From Phallus indusiatus (Eukaryota > Basidiomycota > Agaricomycetes > Phallales > Phallaceae): a stretch of 64,000 nucleotides of DNA. The translations under genes were made by a program, and so were the position numbers. Location of the stretch: NCBI GenBank assembly GCA_027605045.1, contig JAQFWX010000037.1, positions 1 to 64,000 on the forward strand. The letters are read 5' to 3'. The notes below the pieces were generated by a model, which was not told the DNA's origin, ran no database searches, and was given only the letters and a program-made list of their open reading frames with translations. This document shows positions 13,372-26,544 of this stretch, one piece after another (the first letter of the stretch is position 1; each line of letters starts with the position of its first letter).

Positions 13372-16300
13372 ATTTTATTATGGCAACAAATCCGGATAAT
13401 CACTTTATAGCCCTTGGTATATGAGGTCATCACCCGTTGTGGGACGGACGATAACGGAAGAAAAACAGTTCTCACTTGCTCGGAAGCATTCCGGTCGGTG
13501 TCGAAGTGCAATTGCCTGGCACTGGCATGAGCGTCATGAAAATTTCAACGTGGGCATGATCACAAAAGGTCATGATGATCATTATATGTATGTATGTATG
13601 AAAAGACTTTTTCGTGTCAAATTCCAGTAATACTTTCCCAATACAATGTGCTTTATATATCCGTCATTTTGCTTCGAGTGTCAAATCTAGGAAGTAGTAT
13701 ACCAAAGCCAGCTGCCATATAGTTTCGTTTCGAATTAAACTGGCTGCTGCTTTGCCAATTCTGTTTTGCTATTAGATAATGCTCTTGATGCCCATTCGAC
13801 GAAAAAGCCCGGGCTAGAATTGATAAACTTCTCAGTATCAGCAGCTTCTAATTTCCTTGGCCCATAATGAACGCGTTTGATCTCATCCCCAAGAAGTTCC
13901 ATGTCGAGAATTTGAAATCTGCGGAACCCCTGGGCGTTACCACTTGATTGAACACGTCCCTCAAAGGCGTATGTCAAAAAGAGTTATGATCTGAAGTATT
14001 TTTATATCTTTGGGACGCTTCGTTTGGCTTTAGGGATTTCCGCCATGTGATGTTGACGGTGCTATGATGGTACTAGATGTATACATAGGCCAGTTCGTGC
14101 AGAATGATGGACGGTCCAAGCACCGAAATCATCTTGTCAATCGCTAGAACCATTGATATTAAAGGAATGGGATAACGGTGTGTATCACCTGTTTGACGAA
14201 ACCTCGATAATTTACGTGGCCTATGAAGTCCTCGCGTCCATCTCTTTCGGGTGCACCTAAATACGCCAGCGCGAGCAGAATACGATATAGGCATAGATGA
14301 AAGACGTCCATCCACAGCCCACCCCAAGGGTATAGAGCTCTCTACTCCCTGAACAAGAAACGGTATTTCGTTCCTCGACTTAGGAGGCCCTTACGAACAC
14401 CCCCCGCGGTGTTAGCATAGTATGACCCTATATCTGCGGAAGTGTTGGAATGGGGTCCAATGAGTCCATTGTTGAACAGTTGATTGTACTGAAATATCGA
14501 AAACGAATTGGTAGGAACTATGACTCGGATGGGTAAACCAGTCCAGTGGGGAAACGCGTCAATGGGTTGATGGAGTGCCTGATAGTTCCGTAAAATCGTG
14601 GGACAAGTATCATGTCATAAATGCATATTTCTGGTTTTTAGTAGGCTTTAAGTCCAACATGGCATAGTGGCAAGGCTGTTAGAGTTAACATGGAGTGATC
14701 TGGCGGAGTTGATGATGCTGTGTACATGATTTTGACCCGAATAAAACTCCGTCATACATATGATATCCATCATATTATGGTCTATGCCGGGATTGACTGT
14801 AGTCTCAAAGAGAATCTGGATCCAAGTCTGCATCTATCAGAAACACCATTTATCCTATGCAGCCTTGCGCCGTTTATCCTGGCCAAATGAGACGCGTTCG
14901 TTCGTCGCGGTAGTGCCGCTGGGCTGAAGTGCGATCGATAGGTACCATGATGCCTCGGCTTTGGAACTTATTTTATCCAAAGAAAAAAAAATGAGAAACG
15001 TGTTCATAATACTGCTTTGACAAAATCATACTTACTGTCTTACCGCTTTACGCGTTATCGCAAGCCAGGCAAGCGAGTTATTTTTTTCTCCCTTTCGCCA
15101 GCCATATGTCACCCTAACGTCCATCTATATCAACAGCCCAACTCTCCCACTTGCCAATCAAATCCATTGTTTTATCAACTGCAGCAGACCAGCAAATTAC
15201 TTCGGTGAAAGCTTTAGGCACAGATGCAGTGCCCATGTCACCCCTTAGGAACCTTTTTGTATGTAGCCAACGGGTTTGTCCGGCACCGGATCGTGCCACT
15301 ACTGGGAGTCTTTCCTGAGGCCTGAAGAATGGCTAACCATCAGAGGATGTGCTGGACGAACGAGTCAAGGAGAGACCCTGGTGATATGACTCTTGTTTTC
15401 TTAATGTTTCAATGGCATACGGTTTCTCATCCAACTTCGGAAGATCAGTCCGCCATCAGCATCCGAATTGATCGATAATATACCGTTTACGTAGTACATA
15501 GGGCAATCGAATTGTTGGACACTAAACACTTTGATTTAGTTTTTGTTCTATACCTAACTAGAGGAGCAAGACCTGTGAAAACTGGGAGCAGGCGGTCTCA
15601 CAGTCCCAAATTATTTCGAAGCTTTTGGGCGTTCTCTAGACGACCGCGACGTTATTCGGATGGGTACCTTTCTGAAAGAAGCAAGATTTACAACAACCGA
15701 GTTCAGGCGTTGCCGACTGCGATCGATCAATGGAGTCGTTTTTCATGACATATAAGAGTGGAATCGTCAGCCAAAGCGAGCCATGGCAGAACTGACCATG
15801 TGGTCTGAGGTTTTAACGAAACGGCGTAGTATAGCACTGTTCGCGACAATGATGGTAATATATGTTGTAACAATCAGATCAAAACTTCTGGGTGGGTGGA
15901 TAAACGTGAGTCGTTATGGACACAATCACCAGCGAATGCAAGTCCGTGCCGACGAACTGAGATTTAGTCTGCCATTTTGGGAATAGCCGGGGGGGAATCT
16001 GTGACTCACGTGACGCAAGCGTGACGAATGAATTAAAATGACGGGATGATGGGAATGACGGGTATTGACGGGAAATCGTGCAGTGTAAGTCGTTTAACCC
16101 TGCATTACTATGACTCCAAAACGCGGCATCGCCCCATTGTAATTCCTGAAAGTATCATAGAAATAAATATATAAGATCATTTTTAAGCGGTGTGCCACTT
16201 CTCTTTTAACATAGCTTTTGCTTAATTAATACAATTTACGTAATCTAGAGTTAATTAGTAACCGAAGGATGCCACTTGATTTCTGTCCGTACAGCCGTGA

Positions 16301-16372
16301 CTGGAGCCTGTTGATGGAATTGATCAACTACGTTACCCTCGTAGTTCTTGCATTCCACCTCTATGTCCTTCC
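13372..16372. other. Gene-poor stretch with decayed coding fragments
   Basis: Three kilobases without an intact gene. Protein-like segments occur on the minus strand between about 13.7 and 15.3 kb and are listed separately. The 300 bp before 16373 contain an AT-rich segment with TATATAAG near 16168-16175, probably part of the promoter of the large Ser-rich gene. Confidence 0.45.
13735..15299 (-). pseudogene. Unidentified decayed minus-strand coding fragments
   Basis: Several minus-strand pieces read like coding sequence but do not join into one frame. They are 15114-15299 (ending GKWESWAVDIDGR), about 14400-14600 (NYQALHQPIDAFPHW and GLPIRVIVPTNSFSIF), 14073-14327 (ending LGPSIILHELAYVYI) and 13735-13977 (GFRRFQILDMELLGDEIK to a stop). 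The HELAY segment resembles a zinc-peptidase HExxH helix with the second histidine missing, but one short motif is weak evidence. Splicing between the 14.1 and 13.9 kb pieces runs into stops in the frames I tried. Either one decayed gene or fragments of more than one; family not recognised. Confidence 0.3.
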
Positions 16373-19300
16373 ATGTCCTCCTTCCTCAAGAATTTTATAC
16401 GAAAGACTCCTCAATCTCAAAACTCGACATCTCAGCCTCAGCCATCGAAAGGGGGTACTAGACCAGACTCGTCTCCGTCAATCAATGCTCGAGACCCAAC
16501 CGGGATATCTTCATCTTCTCAGAGACCAAAAGTCACTCTCCCAACAGACCCGTTTCCATACATCACTCACGTTCCATGGCCCCCTGCTAATAAACAAACG
16601 CCTCCAAAGCCCGTTCCCACCAATCCAAAAACACAATCTCATACTAGTTTGGTCTCGGTGACAATACCTACCTCACCATGCATTTTGCCAACCCAAGAGC
16701 AAAACACACATCTAAATGAATACAAGACACATGCCATTGAATCACAACCTTCTGTTGTACGAAATCATCCGGAGATTCTCCTCCCTGCACGCCCATCCGT
16801 CGTCGCGTCTCCGGCACTAGTTCCTCATTTAATCGACATTCCGATCGACTCCGGTCCCGCTTTCGATGATGACATATTTCGTCGCAAAAGTGACCCAGAC
16901 AGCAGTAAAAACACTTCTAACCCTCGAACGTCCAACCAGCGTGGTACGTCTCAGCAACAGTCTTCAATTGTTCCCGAGGACAAGGCATGTTCACCCCTTC
17001 GACTTTTCGAGTAGTATTATATTTATAGAAATTTTTCATTACTAGTTGTCAAATCAACAGGTGATTACGATCCCGATTGGCCCATTATACAGGGGTCAAC
17101 GTACGTCCTCTCCTTCTATGTATAGCGAATCATCCTCTACGTACAGTTACGTCTCGGCCCCCGAGTTGGAGTACGGATATGACGACCCATACCGCCTGTC
17201 TAGCCCAAAAAGCCACCGACTGACAAGAAAGGACTCTACGACGTTACCTCAGGATTTGATCTGGCACCTTTTCCATGGCGGCAACCCTCGCAACCGAGAT
17301 GACGATGATGACAGAAGAAGTCGGCATAGCTCAGTTGGAAAGCGCAGCGTGAAATCACGGAGGAACTCAGATGGAGGAGCGAGTATACATACAGCCCGTC
17401 GATCTACCAAATCCAACTCCAGAACAGATACATATGACAGCATCCGTGCTCCCTCGAAAAGTCGATCTATTAAATCGAAATATCCAAGGATGTCCAGTAC
17501 CTCGGTGTCTAGTTCACATATATCATCCGCGGTCTCTCCTACTCCAACTACGCTTGTTTATGGTCCTCGAGCGAGCGTTTTCCCATCGCCCAACGAGCCA
17601 ATGCCTACTCACGCCCTCCAGAATATTCAAGCATACAAAGAGAATGCAATTCTCACTCCAAATTTCAAACTTCAGTTCTGGGACAACAAATCTACTTCAC
17701 AAGGGACAGACAAGAAACATCCGAGTTCTTCTCGTGATTCGGGTGTTGATAATCCTCGTAACTCGAGTACACAGCCGCTTGCTTCTGCTTTGGAGAAAAA
17801 TCAAAATCGTGCCAGTTTTATGGATTATTTAGATTCACCGTCGGACATGGTTACGTTGCCTGAAGTCTTAGTAGGATACAACCCAGCTCGAAACCAGAGA
17901 GGAAGTTTGACTCATGCTTATGCTAACGCGAGCCAGCCTTCGAATCTTCCAACTCCAGTGAGAAAAGAAGCCCCTTTACCCCCTATGCCCGAACCTCCTC
18001 CACTTCCTACCAAAACGAGGTCCCGTAACGACCTTAGTGAGTCTAACGCGGCTACGGCGACGACAAATCAGATCGGCCAACAGAATCAGAGTTCTTTTCC
18101 ACCTGTTCTTCCTTTTCCAATAACGCACGACAAGTCGCAATCGGATTTTTTGTATCCGGAGATACCGACATCAGACAAATCTAGGATCAAAAGAACAAAA
18201 TCGAGTCCTAGTCAGCCGTCTTCGATAACGACTTCGGCATCGACACTGGTTCGTCCGCCTCCGAGTCCTTCAAGACCTTTACCTTCCCGTCCTCCTCCTG
18301 CTGTTCCGACGGATGATGTTCCAGTAGCCGGACCTTCTAAACCTAAACCTATCGAAACGGCGAGTATCCTAAGCTCTCACTCTCACTCTCGGTCTTCGAG
18401 ACTTTCAACTGTCGATCAGGAGTCGTGGAAGACTATTCAGTCTGACAAAACTATCAAACCAATTTCTATTCCTGTATTATCATCGTCATCCAATGATGGA
18501 GTAATGAAATCAGGTAAAGAGACATTCAATCATTTCAAAGATGCGGTTTCAATACCGTCATCATCTTCTTCGCCGCCATTACCACCACTACCACCACCGC
18601 CATTAACGAGCCAAGATAATTTGGACTCATCGCCGCGCTCCGAATATTCAACCGAACAGAATCCGATTGAAGAAAAAGTCATACACGGTGAATTTTATAT
18701 CCAAAACTTCTTCTCATATTCAAATGTATCTTACATTTTCCAATTCATGAATAGGGGAACCAGAAAATGGATTTCCGTTAAAAAGCAGTAGTGACGCAAC
18801 TCTTCAAGTTTCGACAACGACGAACTCCCCGTCAACTGTTCAACCACCACAACAGCTTACGCCGGATATGGCCTCTGCACCGTGTTCAAGTACCTCTCCG
18901 TCTTCTTATTCGTCTATGCCAGTCTCGTCTAGCAATGTAACGAGCGTATGCTCGGGTGATGTACAAGCGACGAGGCAGGATGAAGCTACAGTGGAACAGC
19001 GCGAAGATTCGCGTCGGAGTGCGGCTGTTATATCGCAACCGGAAGATACTCAGGTTACTGTTCGAAATGTGTCGTTGTCGTCTTCTGATGAGACTGAGAA
19101 GCAAACTCGCGGGTACGGGTTAAGCGGAAGGTTAGAGGGTGATGTCGATGAAGAGGAAAAGGTGGAAGTGTTGTCTAGTAAAGACCGTGGTGATGATGAT
19201 GTTCGGGGAAAGGTGGAGGAGGTGGAAGTTAAGCGTAGTTCTGAGGAGGAACGGTCACCTGAAGTTACGGTCGAGACTTGGATCAGTGTTAAATCTAAAG

Positions 19301-21805
19301 TGGACGTCCCCGGGAGTGGTATGTCCTTTTATTTTGCGTATTATGATTTTTTTTCGTTGCTGATATGTTTTTTTGGTTTAGGCGATGATAGGAAGGCGGA
19401 TACTCGAAGAGCTGATTCATTGGATGAATTACCTGAAAAGATCGAGGAAGACAAGCAAGATCAGGATTTGAACTGTGGTACCTCTCCTAATGAACCTAGG
19501 AAGAGCATCCACGGTTCGATTCCGTGGAATTCGAGTACGGGGTCTATTGGAAGTCAGCGTCTCAAGAATGGTCATTATATGAACCCATCTCATAGTTCGT
19601 CCTCGTTTGCGCTTGAAGATGGTAGATCAGCTGGTCGAAAACAGGCTGTATCGAATGCTCATGTTGATGGGCAGATTACTGGCATGGTAAGACTGTTATT
19701 ACATGATATTTAATGCAAAAGTTACTTATGTTTGCGAACTTTAATAGAACCTTCGCCCCGAAATGTATCCTTTACCGCGGTCCATGAGCTCAGTGGAGCT
19801 ACCTCTACCGTCTGAAGATCAAAAGGGTGTCAGCGAGTCAAATCGCCTCGTTGATCCACGTACTTCAAGTCCGAATGCATACCGGACACGGCCTTTCTCA
19901 CCCCACGAATCAATACGTTCTTTCTCTTCGCACAATGTTGAGCACAAGACAAACCGCAGTATGGGAGAATTAAGTCAGGCGGCTTCGGGGCTCTCACTTT
20001 CGAATCAACAACAACGTCCGCTTTCACGGAATAGCTCTACGTTTATAGCTGTTTCTCCGCGCATTAATCGTTCTTCTGCGCTTCCGACCGTGGAAGGAGT
20101 TTCTCCTACACCTGTTTCATCGCAGAGTAACAAGCTTAACAAAGCTACGTTGCCGATTGGAAATAAAACAGGGCCGCTTTTGAATGATGCTACGCAAGTT
20201 ACTCGGACGCGTTCGGGGAGTGAACCGCACCCGAGTAAATTTCAACATCGTTCGCAAGGACGGCTTAGTACTATTCAACAATCTCCTATTCATCATGCTC
20301 GTCCCTCTGCGCTACCTCTACGTCACGAGAAACCTATTGGGTCGATGTCGTTCCCTGAGACGCCATACGAGTATACCCCTATGACGACTCCGGGAGTCAA
20401 TACCATTTCTCCGCCGCATGCTAGAGGTCCGAGTTCTACTTCCAACAGACAACGGAAGACTTCTCGTTTAGGGAGTGATGTTTCGCTACGTCGTCCGGCT
20501 GGACCACGTCCTCCGCGTAATAACGCCTCAAATACCAACAATAACAGCAACAGCAACAATTATAACTATATCAATAATAATAGTAACAACAATGCAAGAA
20601 ATGCGTCGTCCAAGTTCGCGTCTCCCCCGAATACGGCACGATCGTTTGATGTCGATTCTGCGTTTGATGGAGGCGTGTTGCCCGATTTCAGACCAAGACC
20701 CGTGGAATGGCGTGCCTATACTATGGAAGCTGCGTTATGGACATTTACGTCTGAGCAGTTACAAGACATAGTCGGACGGGCTATACGACAATCGGCGGTA
20801 CCGTCTACAGTCCGTTTATTAACGCATAATGCGTTGGAAGAAATCAAGCCTGAAATTGAGAGGCTTGAGATTTTGCAGCAAGACGTGAGTATACGGTATT
20901 GTGCCAATATTACGAGACGGAGGGTTATTCTCAAGTCGTTGAAACATCATCTTATGGATCCGGATTGGACTAAACGATCGCAGCTGGTTCAAGAGCTGAA
21001 TGATACTTCGTATCTCGCCGATCAGTTGACTCGGGATCTTTTCCATACGATGTATCGGTTGCAACAGCTGTACCGACTCACGGACGTGCATAATGGAAGT
21101 GCGTTGGCTATGGCACTTCGGAAGTTGAATTCGAGCTTTGTGAAGCAGCTGGACGATACAACACAGTTGACTGAATGTCTTGCGCAATCTGAGGCGGAAA
21201 AGGAGGAAGCTTGGGCTACGGCTGAACGATTCGAGAGGGAAGCTATGGAGCTTCGAGATAAATTGGAGACTATGTCGATAGCATTGGCGAACCAAGAAGG
21301 AAACAGCAGCGAAAGCTCCAGTCGTCGTGCTTCTGATAGAAAACCCAGCGTGCGGGCTTCGAAAGCTAGTTTCCGTCTATCGAGAGCTCGGTTTTCGCAT
21401 GCGTCGTCGAGTAGTAGCAACGCTCACTATCCGTTCTCCTCTCCACCGCCTGTACCCCCGATTCCACGATATTCTCATACAGCGAATTCGAGAATACTGT
21501 CTCTCAACACCGATATATCATCTTCTGGTATTCTTTCTGTGCATAGTGGGCAATCGTTTGGATTCTCGCCTACCCCGGAAGCACTTGCACTGGAGAAAGC
21601 TCAGAGAGAGCTGTACGATATTCTTGGATTACCTCCTCGACCACGTAAATCGTTACCTCCTAGGACACGTCCGGTTTCCGAGATTCTTTCTCCTGTAACT
21701 GCTGAAGGTGCTCTTAGTCCACTTAAACAAGTTGATCATCCGCTACGTCGGAATAATTCTATACCAATATCACCCTATATCATTAGCGAGAATTTCCGCA
21801 ATTAA
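16373..21805 (+). CDS. Large Ser/Pro-rich protein with C-terminal helical domain
   Basis: Five exons (16373-16984, 17061-18687, 18755-19318, 19382-19686, 19748-21805) total 5,166 nt and give 1,721 residues. Most of the chain is disordered: Ser/Thr/Pro-rich, with acidic and Arg-Ser patches, polyproline runs (PPLPPLPPPPL) that could bind SH3 or profilin-type partners, and an Asn-rich run near 20530-20600. The only folded-looking part is near residues 1340-1570, starting at WRAYTMEAALWTF. It has charged helices (LEEIKPEIERLEILQQD, the segment around LYRLTDVHNGSALAMALRKLN) and a coiled coil (AEKEEAWATAERFEREAMELRDKLE). The composition fits fungal cell-cortex or septation scaffolds, but I do not recognise a named family. 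Intron 1 uses a GC donor (AAG|GCATGT). ATG at 16373 opens MSSFLKNFIRKTP. Confidence 0.85.
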
Positions 21806-22169
21806 GGACGGACTATTTTTGTTTTTTTTTTATCAACATTTTTCTTTTCATTTTTCCCCCTTTTGTTTTCATACATATGCCACTCGTTTTCGTTGTTGTG
21901 ATATATACATTACCATTACCATTTTTTTCTTGTTCTTGTTTAACGCTTGCATGCAAAAGCCTTGCTTTCTTTTTCTTTCTTTCTTATACTAACTTATTCA
22001 AAATGACACATTTAAATGTTCATATATTTGTCATGTAATATCCTTCATCCGAACATACCAATTTTTTATCTCTTTTTATCCTTTCTTATTTCATAAAATC
22101 TCAGGTATAAATACAATAAAATACAACTGTTGTGTGTGTATAGCGATCTTACAAAAGAAATTAGAAATC
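21806..22169. other. Convergent 3' region
   Basis: This 364-bp gap lies between the converging Ser-rich gene and UPF3. It is very T-rich on the plus strand, with long T runs just after the stop at 21805. It most likely holds the two facing 3' UTRs and polyadenylation signals. Confidence 0.5.
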
Positions 22170-24039
22170 CTAAGCAGTCGGCAGAGGTGGTCGTTCTCTC
22201 CTGCCACCTCGCCCACGAGAACCACCACCACCACGTCCACCACCAGACGAACCCATATCTTGACCTCTCCCAGATGATGCTGACGGTTCGCTCCCACCGG
22301 AAGCGGAAAGAGCATTAGCAGAATGGACGTCCTGACGGGTTAGAATTCGAGGTGGAGGTGCATCAGTTGTAGATCCCGATCCACCAGATCCAGCAGCAAG
22401 TCCACTTAGAGGTGGTGGTCGAGGTTTCTTTTCTCTCCCTCCACCTCCACCTCTTCCACTTCCACCGCCGCCACCACCGTGAACTTGACTCCCTCCGTCT
22501 TTGGATGATCCATCTCTAGATTCTCTAGATTCCTGACCGCGTTTTCCGCGACCCGCGCCTCGACCTCGTGACGATGGTGGTGGTGGTCCACCAATCTGAG
22601 AAGAATGAGAGTGTTCTTGTCCTTCCGCCGTAGATTTAGCAACCGAATGAGAAGGTGGTGGTGGTGCAACAGCGAGTTGGGAGTGAGAGTTGACTGCGGT
22701 TGTAGTGGATAGACTGGGAGCAGACGCTGTCGAGTTTGAATTTGAATTTGGATTTGCAGGAGCTGGGAGTTGTACGCCTGCGCCGCTGAGAGCTGCTTTC
22801 AGGTGGCGCGAGCCTAGACCTACAACGGGACGTGTTCTTTCTCTGTCTCTGTCCCTGTCTCTGTCCCTCTCCTTGTCTTTCTCTTTCTCTTTCTTGGGAG
22901 GAGCTTCGGTAGTGTGATTTGGTTCCTTTTCTTTAGCGGACGGTGCTTGGTTCCCTCTATTACGACCTTTTCCAGTAGGAGCCTTAACATAACAAATTGA
23001 ATGAAAAAAAGAACTAAAAACAAATGAAAGACTGTGAATGTGGTCTTACAGGTGGAGGCGGTGCACCGGAATCTTTTCCTTTCCCTTTTCTGCCCTTTCT
23101 GCCACTCGAAGGCGGTTCAGCATTGAAGGTAGCTGCCACTGCAGCTGCACCTTTACGAGCAGCTTTAGCTTCGTTAATAAGAATCTTTTTCTCTTGAATA
23201 ACGGCTTTTTGTTCTTTTTGCTCTAGGAGTGCGGCTAATAGTGGGGTTATCTTTGTGTCTTCTGATGGTGCTGTTGATGCCACTGGATGAAAAGGTTCAA
23301 TGTTAAGAATTGAATAGAAGTTTTTTGGAACTTTAGGAGAGAATCGACGTACTGAGAGCGTCCATGTCGATTTCCTGTTTCTCGGGAGGATTTTGAAGGG
23401 ATGCTACGAAAGAAAGGTAGTCCTCATCTAAATTCACCAAAAATCAGAGGTGTATCACAGTACGAAAGAATATATATATTTACCTTGTTGAATGGTAGCG
23501 TGTCTGGGATCAGCTTTCTTCTTTTCTGAAGGAACCTTGGGGTTTGGAGCGAATTCCACGACTGCGAATGAATCATTCCCTAAAGGAAAGGAACCAAGTT
23601 AATAATGTATAGTGCTAAAGTTTGAATACGCCATACACACCTTGTTTGTCTCGAAATTGATGTCCGTCATACTCTTTACTAAAAGCTGCCAGATATTCTT
23701 CATTCTTGAACGAAAGATAAGCAACGGAGGGTATGTTCTCCTTCCCTACACTGTCTCGGAGCGAATTAAGAAAAATTAAGCATCTAGATATAATTAGATC
23801 ACCCGTTTATTATCGACTCACGCTTTGCGATATTTTCCTGGACGAAACACTTTCCATGAAACAGTTTCATCAGTCACCCATGGTTGAACACTCTGCCAAA
23901 ATATGTTTTCAGGGAGATTGGGAGGAAGTCTTCGGACGATGATTTTTAAACGTGCATGGACATTTGATTTTTTGGGTTCTTTGGGTGGTTTAGTGCTATT
24001 TCGGGTTGGAGCAGTTGTGTTGGGTTTGCTGGTAGACAT
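22170..24039 (-). CDS. UPF3: Nonsense-mediated mRNA decay factor UPF3
   Basis: UPF3 bridges UPF2 and the exon-junction/termination machinery in nonsense-mediated decay. The Smg4/UPF3 RNP-type domain is at the N-terminus: KIIVRRLPPNLPENIFWQSV, VSWKVFRPGKYRKA, ENIPSVAYLSFKNEEYLAAF, KEYDGHQFRDKQ and FAVVEFAPNPKVP. These match the family's conserved blocks in order. The C-terminal half is low complexity: a basic helix (QKAVIQEKKILINEAKAARK), an Arg-Asp/Arg-Glu repeat around 22844-22880, and Gly-Arg (RGG-like) stretches ending RRERPPLPTA. Short introns split the domain. Start ATG at 24039, stop at 22170-22172. It converges with the Ser-rich gene. Confidence 0.94.
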
Positions 24040-24575
24040 GCACGGAGAGGGGAAGTTAAAAGCTTAATGATGAGATTACATAAACTGACGTTCGAAAATG
24101 TTCTTTGAACGGTGTCGACTGTCCATTGTTGGTTTAAATTATGTCCTAAAGGAATAGATACGATCCAGTGGTTCCGATTGTTCATTAGATTGTCCAGAAC
24201 AATGAGTCCGAGTTGCCAATCCATTCATTTTGACAACACCGAAGAATCAGCTTCTCGCGATCTCAATATTCATTCTGAATGTCCCTAGATATTCTGTGTT
24301 TGGGTATACGCAATTGTTTATTGAAAAGAAAAATAGATCCGAAACAAAAATCAAGGAGAAATATAATCAGGAAAAAAGACGTGAAAGATATGCCCGTCCG
24401 TGGTTCTACCCGCCTCCATTACACCAAATGTATGTATGTATATTCGAGAAGCTGCATTCAGTCGTAGGTATGATTGAAAATGAGCAGAAAGTAAAATTCA
24501 AAGGCAAAGAAACAAAAACGTCCTAAAAGCTCATAAAAACGAAGACCTGACTAGAGATCAACCTGATGCTGACGA
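24040..24575. other. Intergenic: UPF3 promoter
   Basis: About 535 bp between the UPF3 start and the 3' end of the Kre9-like gene. Open frames here are short and lack domain or splice support. No RNA gene was recognised. Confidence 0.5.
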
Positions 24576-25533
24576 TCATAGCAGTAATCCGGCACTACCG
24601 AAGACGAAAGCACCGAAGAGGACCATGTTAATGCTAGTTGAAAGGGCGCTGCTAGCGGGTGTTTGTGAGGGCTTTGAGGTTGTTGATGTAGTGGATGCAG
24701 ATTTGGTGCCGGTGGACGATGAAGACGGTGAAGAACTGGGGTTTGAAGCCGAGTTGGTGGCTGCGACAAAGGACGGGGGGGATGATGAAGAACTGGGTGT
24801 AGATGACGATGAAGTAGTGTTGGCAGCGTGGATTGCGGCAAGTGCGGCCGGGCTGAATGTACCGGTCATGCCGTTGATTCTATAGAAAAAGGCAAGTTAG
24901 TCCAAGTCTTGCCTCTTTTTCTTGTATGAAAGCGTACGTGAACATGGCGGAGAATGCCTCACCGAAGAATTGGCTGTCAGTCGGCGATGGTACTGAAGTC
25001 GACGTGAATCGGATGAAACTAGAATATTGTCAAATTAATGGAGAAACTCTCGTGTTGATACTCACTAGCCGTTGTAGTCGGCTCCTACATTGGGCGGAAT
25101 AGTAACGTTCTTGATAAATTGAATTAGAAGAGATTAATGTTACGCCATCATGCAGAACTTACCAGTGAAGTGACATTAGCAGTCGCGACTGACGCCGCGA
25201 GTGAAATAACTTGCTCCTGAGAATATTGTTATAAAACCTTAGATATGATACCAGAACGTAATGTCCTACCTGAACATTCGTAGTACCAACGTAAAGACCA
25301 ACTTGGGCGTTTTCCAAGTTTGCGGGTTGGTCTGAGTTCAGTTGCCATTGAATAGTAAAAGGCTGTCCAGCCTGAATTACAGTGCTAGCGACCGGGAACG
25401 TCGTCTTTAGTTTAAAAAACCAACGTTAGTTAGCCTCGTCCCGACCACACATAATACAACGTACGAAAACGTTGGCCAAAGATTGGCTGGCAAGACCGAC
25501 CAAGACGAAAGCTGGGGCAATCGAGAAACGCAT
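24576..25533 (-). CDS. GPI-anchored Kre9/Knh1-like cell-surface protein
   Basis: A signal peptide (MRFSIAPAFVLVGLASQSLA) precedes a beta-sandwich domain of the Ser-Thr-rich Kre9/Knh1 type, marked by FPVASTVIQAGQPFTIQW, ENAQVGLYVGTTNVQ and NVTIPPNVGADYNG. A segment reading RFTSTSVPSPTDSQFFGEAFSAMF follows, then a Ser/Thr linker (TSSSSTPSSSSSP and similar) and a hydrophobic tail ending FGAFVFGSAGLLL, the layout of a GPI anchor signal. In yeasts the domain is tied to beta-1,6-glucan synthesis; in mushrooms it occurs in many wall or surface proteins, so the exact role is open. Five or so short introns. ATG at 25533, stop TGA at 24576-24578. Confidence 0.87.
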
Positions 25534-26544
25534 GATTTTTATTTTATACTTTGACAAAAAGTAACGAGTGTGAGGGCAAAGGAGCGGCTTGTCCGAAGAC
25601 GAAAAGTTTTACAGAAAGTGCTGCGTTGATGGGTGGAAAAGAGGGAAAAGTTTGGCATCGGAAAAATGGGCCTTTATTTTTATACACAAGCGGGTGTGGG
25701 AGGGTCACCCAAAGTCGGTCACATCAAACCGTGACACAATTCACCCATTAGCCTCGCATTTAAATATAGTACGCGAAAGCGCGTGATGGAAGATGCCATT
25801 GAAAAACTTTGTATAGAAAGGATTTTTGATGGATCCTGTCACTTGTATCAAGGATATTAAACACAATTTTGAACACGCAGGCTAACACGTATCGTATGTT
25901 TCGAGCTAGAAACGAAACAAAAAAATGATCGTGGTCTTTTTTTTTATTTTTCTAATTTAATTATGTATGTACATTGTGGAGTCACACAACCATGGCGACC
26001 CTGTTCTGTGCCAGTTTCCCACCGTGGATCAAAATATCCACAGCGTATCCAAGCCACGTAAGCTACCCTGTCCTATTCCAGATTTTACCAACAAAGAGGT
26101 TCTGCGTACCTGACTGCATGGAGTTCAAGGGCCAACTGAGCCATGATAAACAGACATGATTGGAGGCATGTATCTTGGTAAGGCGGAGGTGCCTAACAAA
26201 TGAACGTTAATGAACGCTCAGTTTGACGGATCTTCATTGAAACCTTCGATAAGGGTATAGCTTGTCGAGGTTGAGCAGGGATTGAGAATTTTATTCCCTC
26301 CGAAACCAACTGATCCAATTTATTATGTGATGATTGTACAGCCAAGAACACAACAGCCCGGAAATAAACGTTGTATAAATCTTTCGCTCCTTTGGGAGCG
26401 TATGCTATACACTGCGCGCACGTCACATCGATATCGATATTGGCAACGTAATGATAAGCGGTCCTCGAATCCTCAAGCGACGATCATTTAAATATTGAAG
26501 CATGAGCAGCGAGTCCTCAACTTGACTCGTGCAATTGTAACATT
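25534..26544. other. Intergenic, start of accessory island
   Basis: About 1 kb without a supported gene. Short open frames on both strands (for example 25974-26159 and 26193-26426) have no domain or exon chain. The first 200 bp should include the promoter of the GPI-anchored protein gene; an ATTTAAATATAG element is at 25759-25770. Confidence 0.45.

Noticed and set aside
13587..13600. TATGTATG simple repeat as a regulatory site
   Set aside because: Low-complexity DNA found at several places in the window, with no consistent relation to genes.
24625..24885. Acidic plus-strand open frame (VDVVDADLVPVDDEDGEE)
   Set aside because: Complement of the Ser/Thr-rich linker of the GPI-anchored protein; such linkers give acidic shadows.
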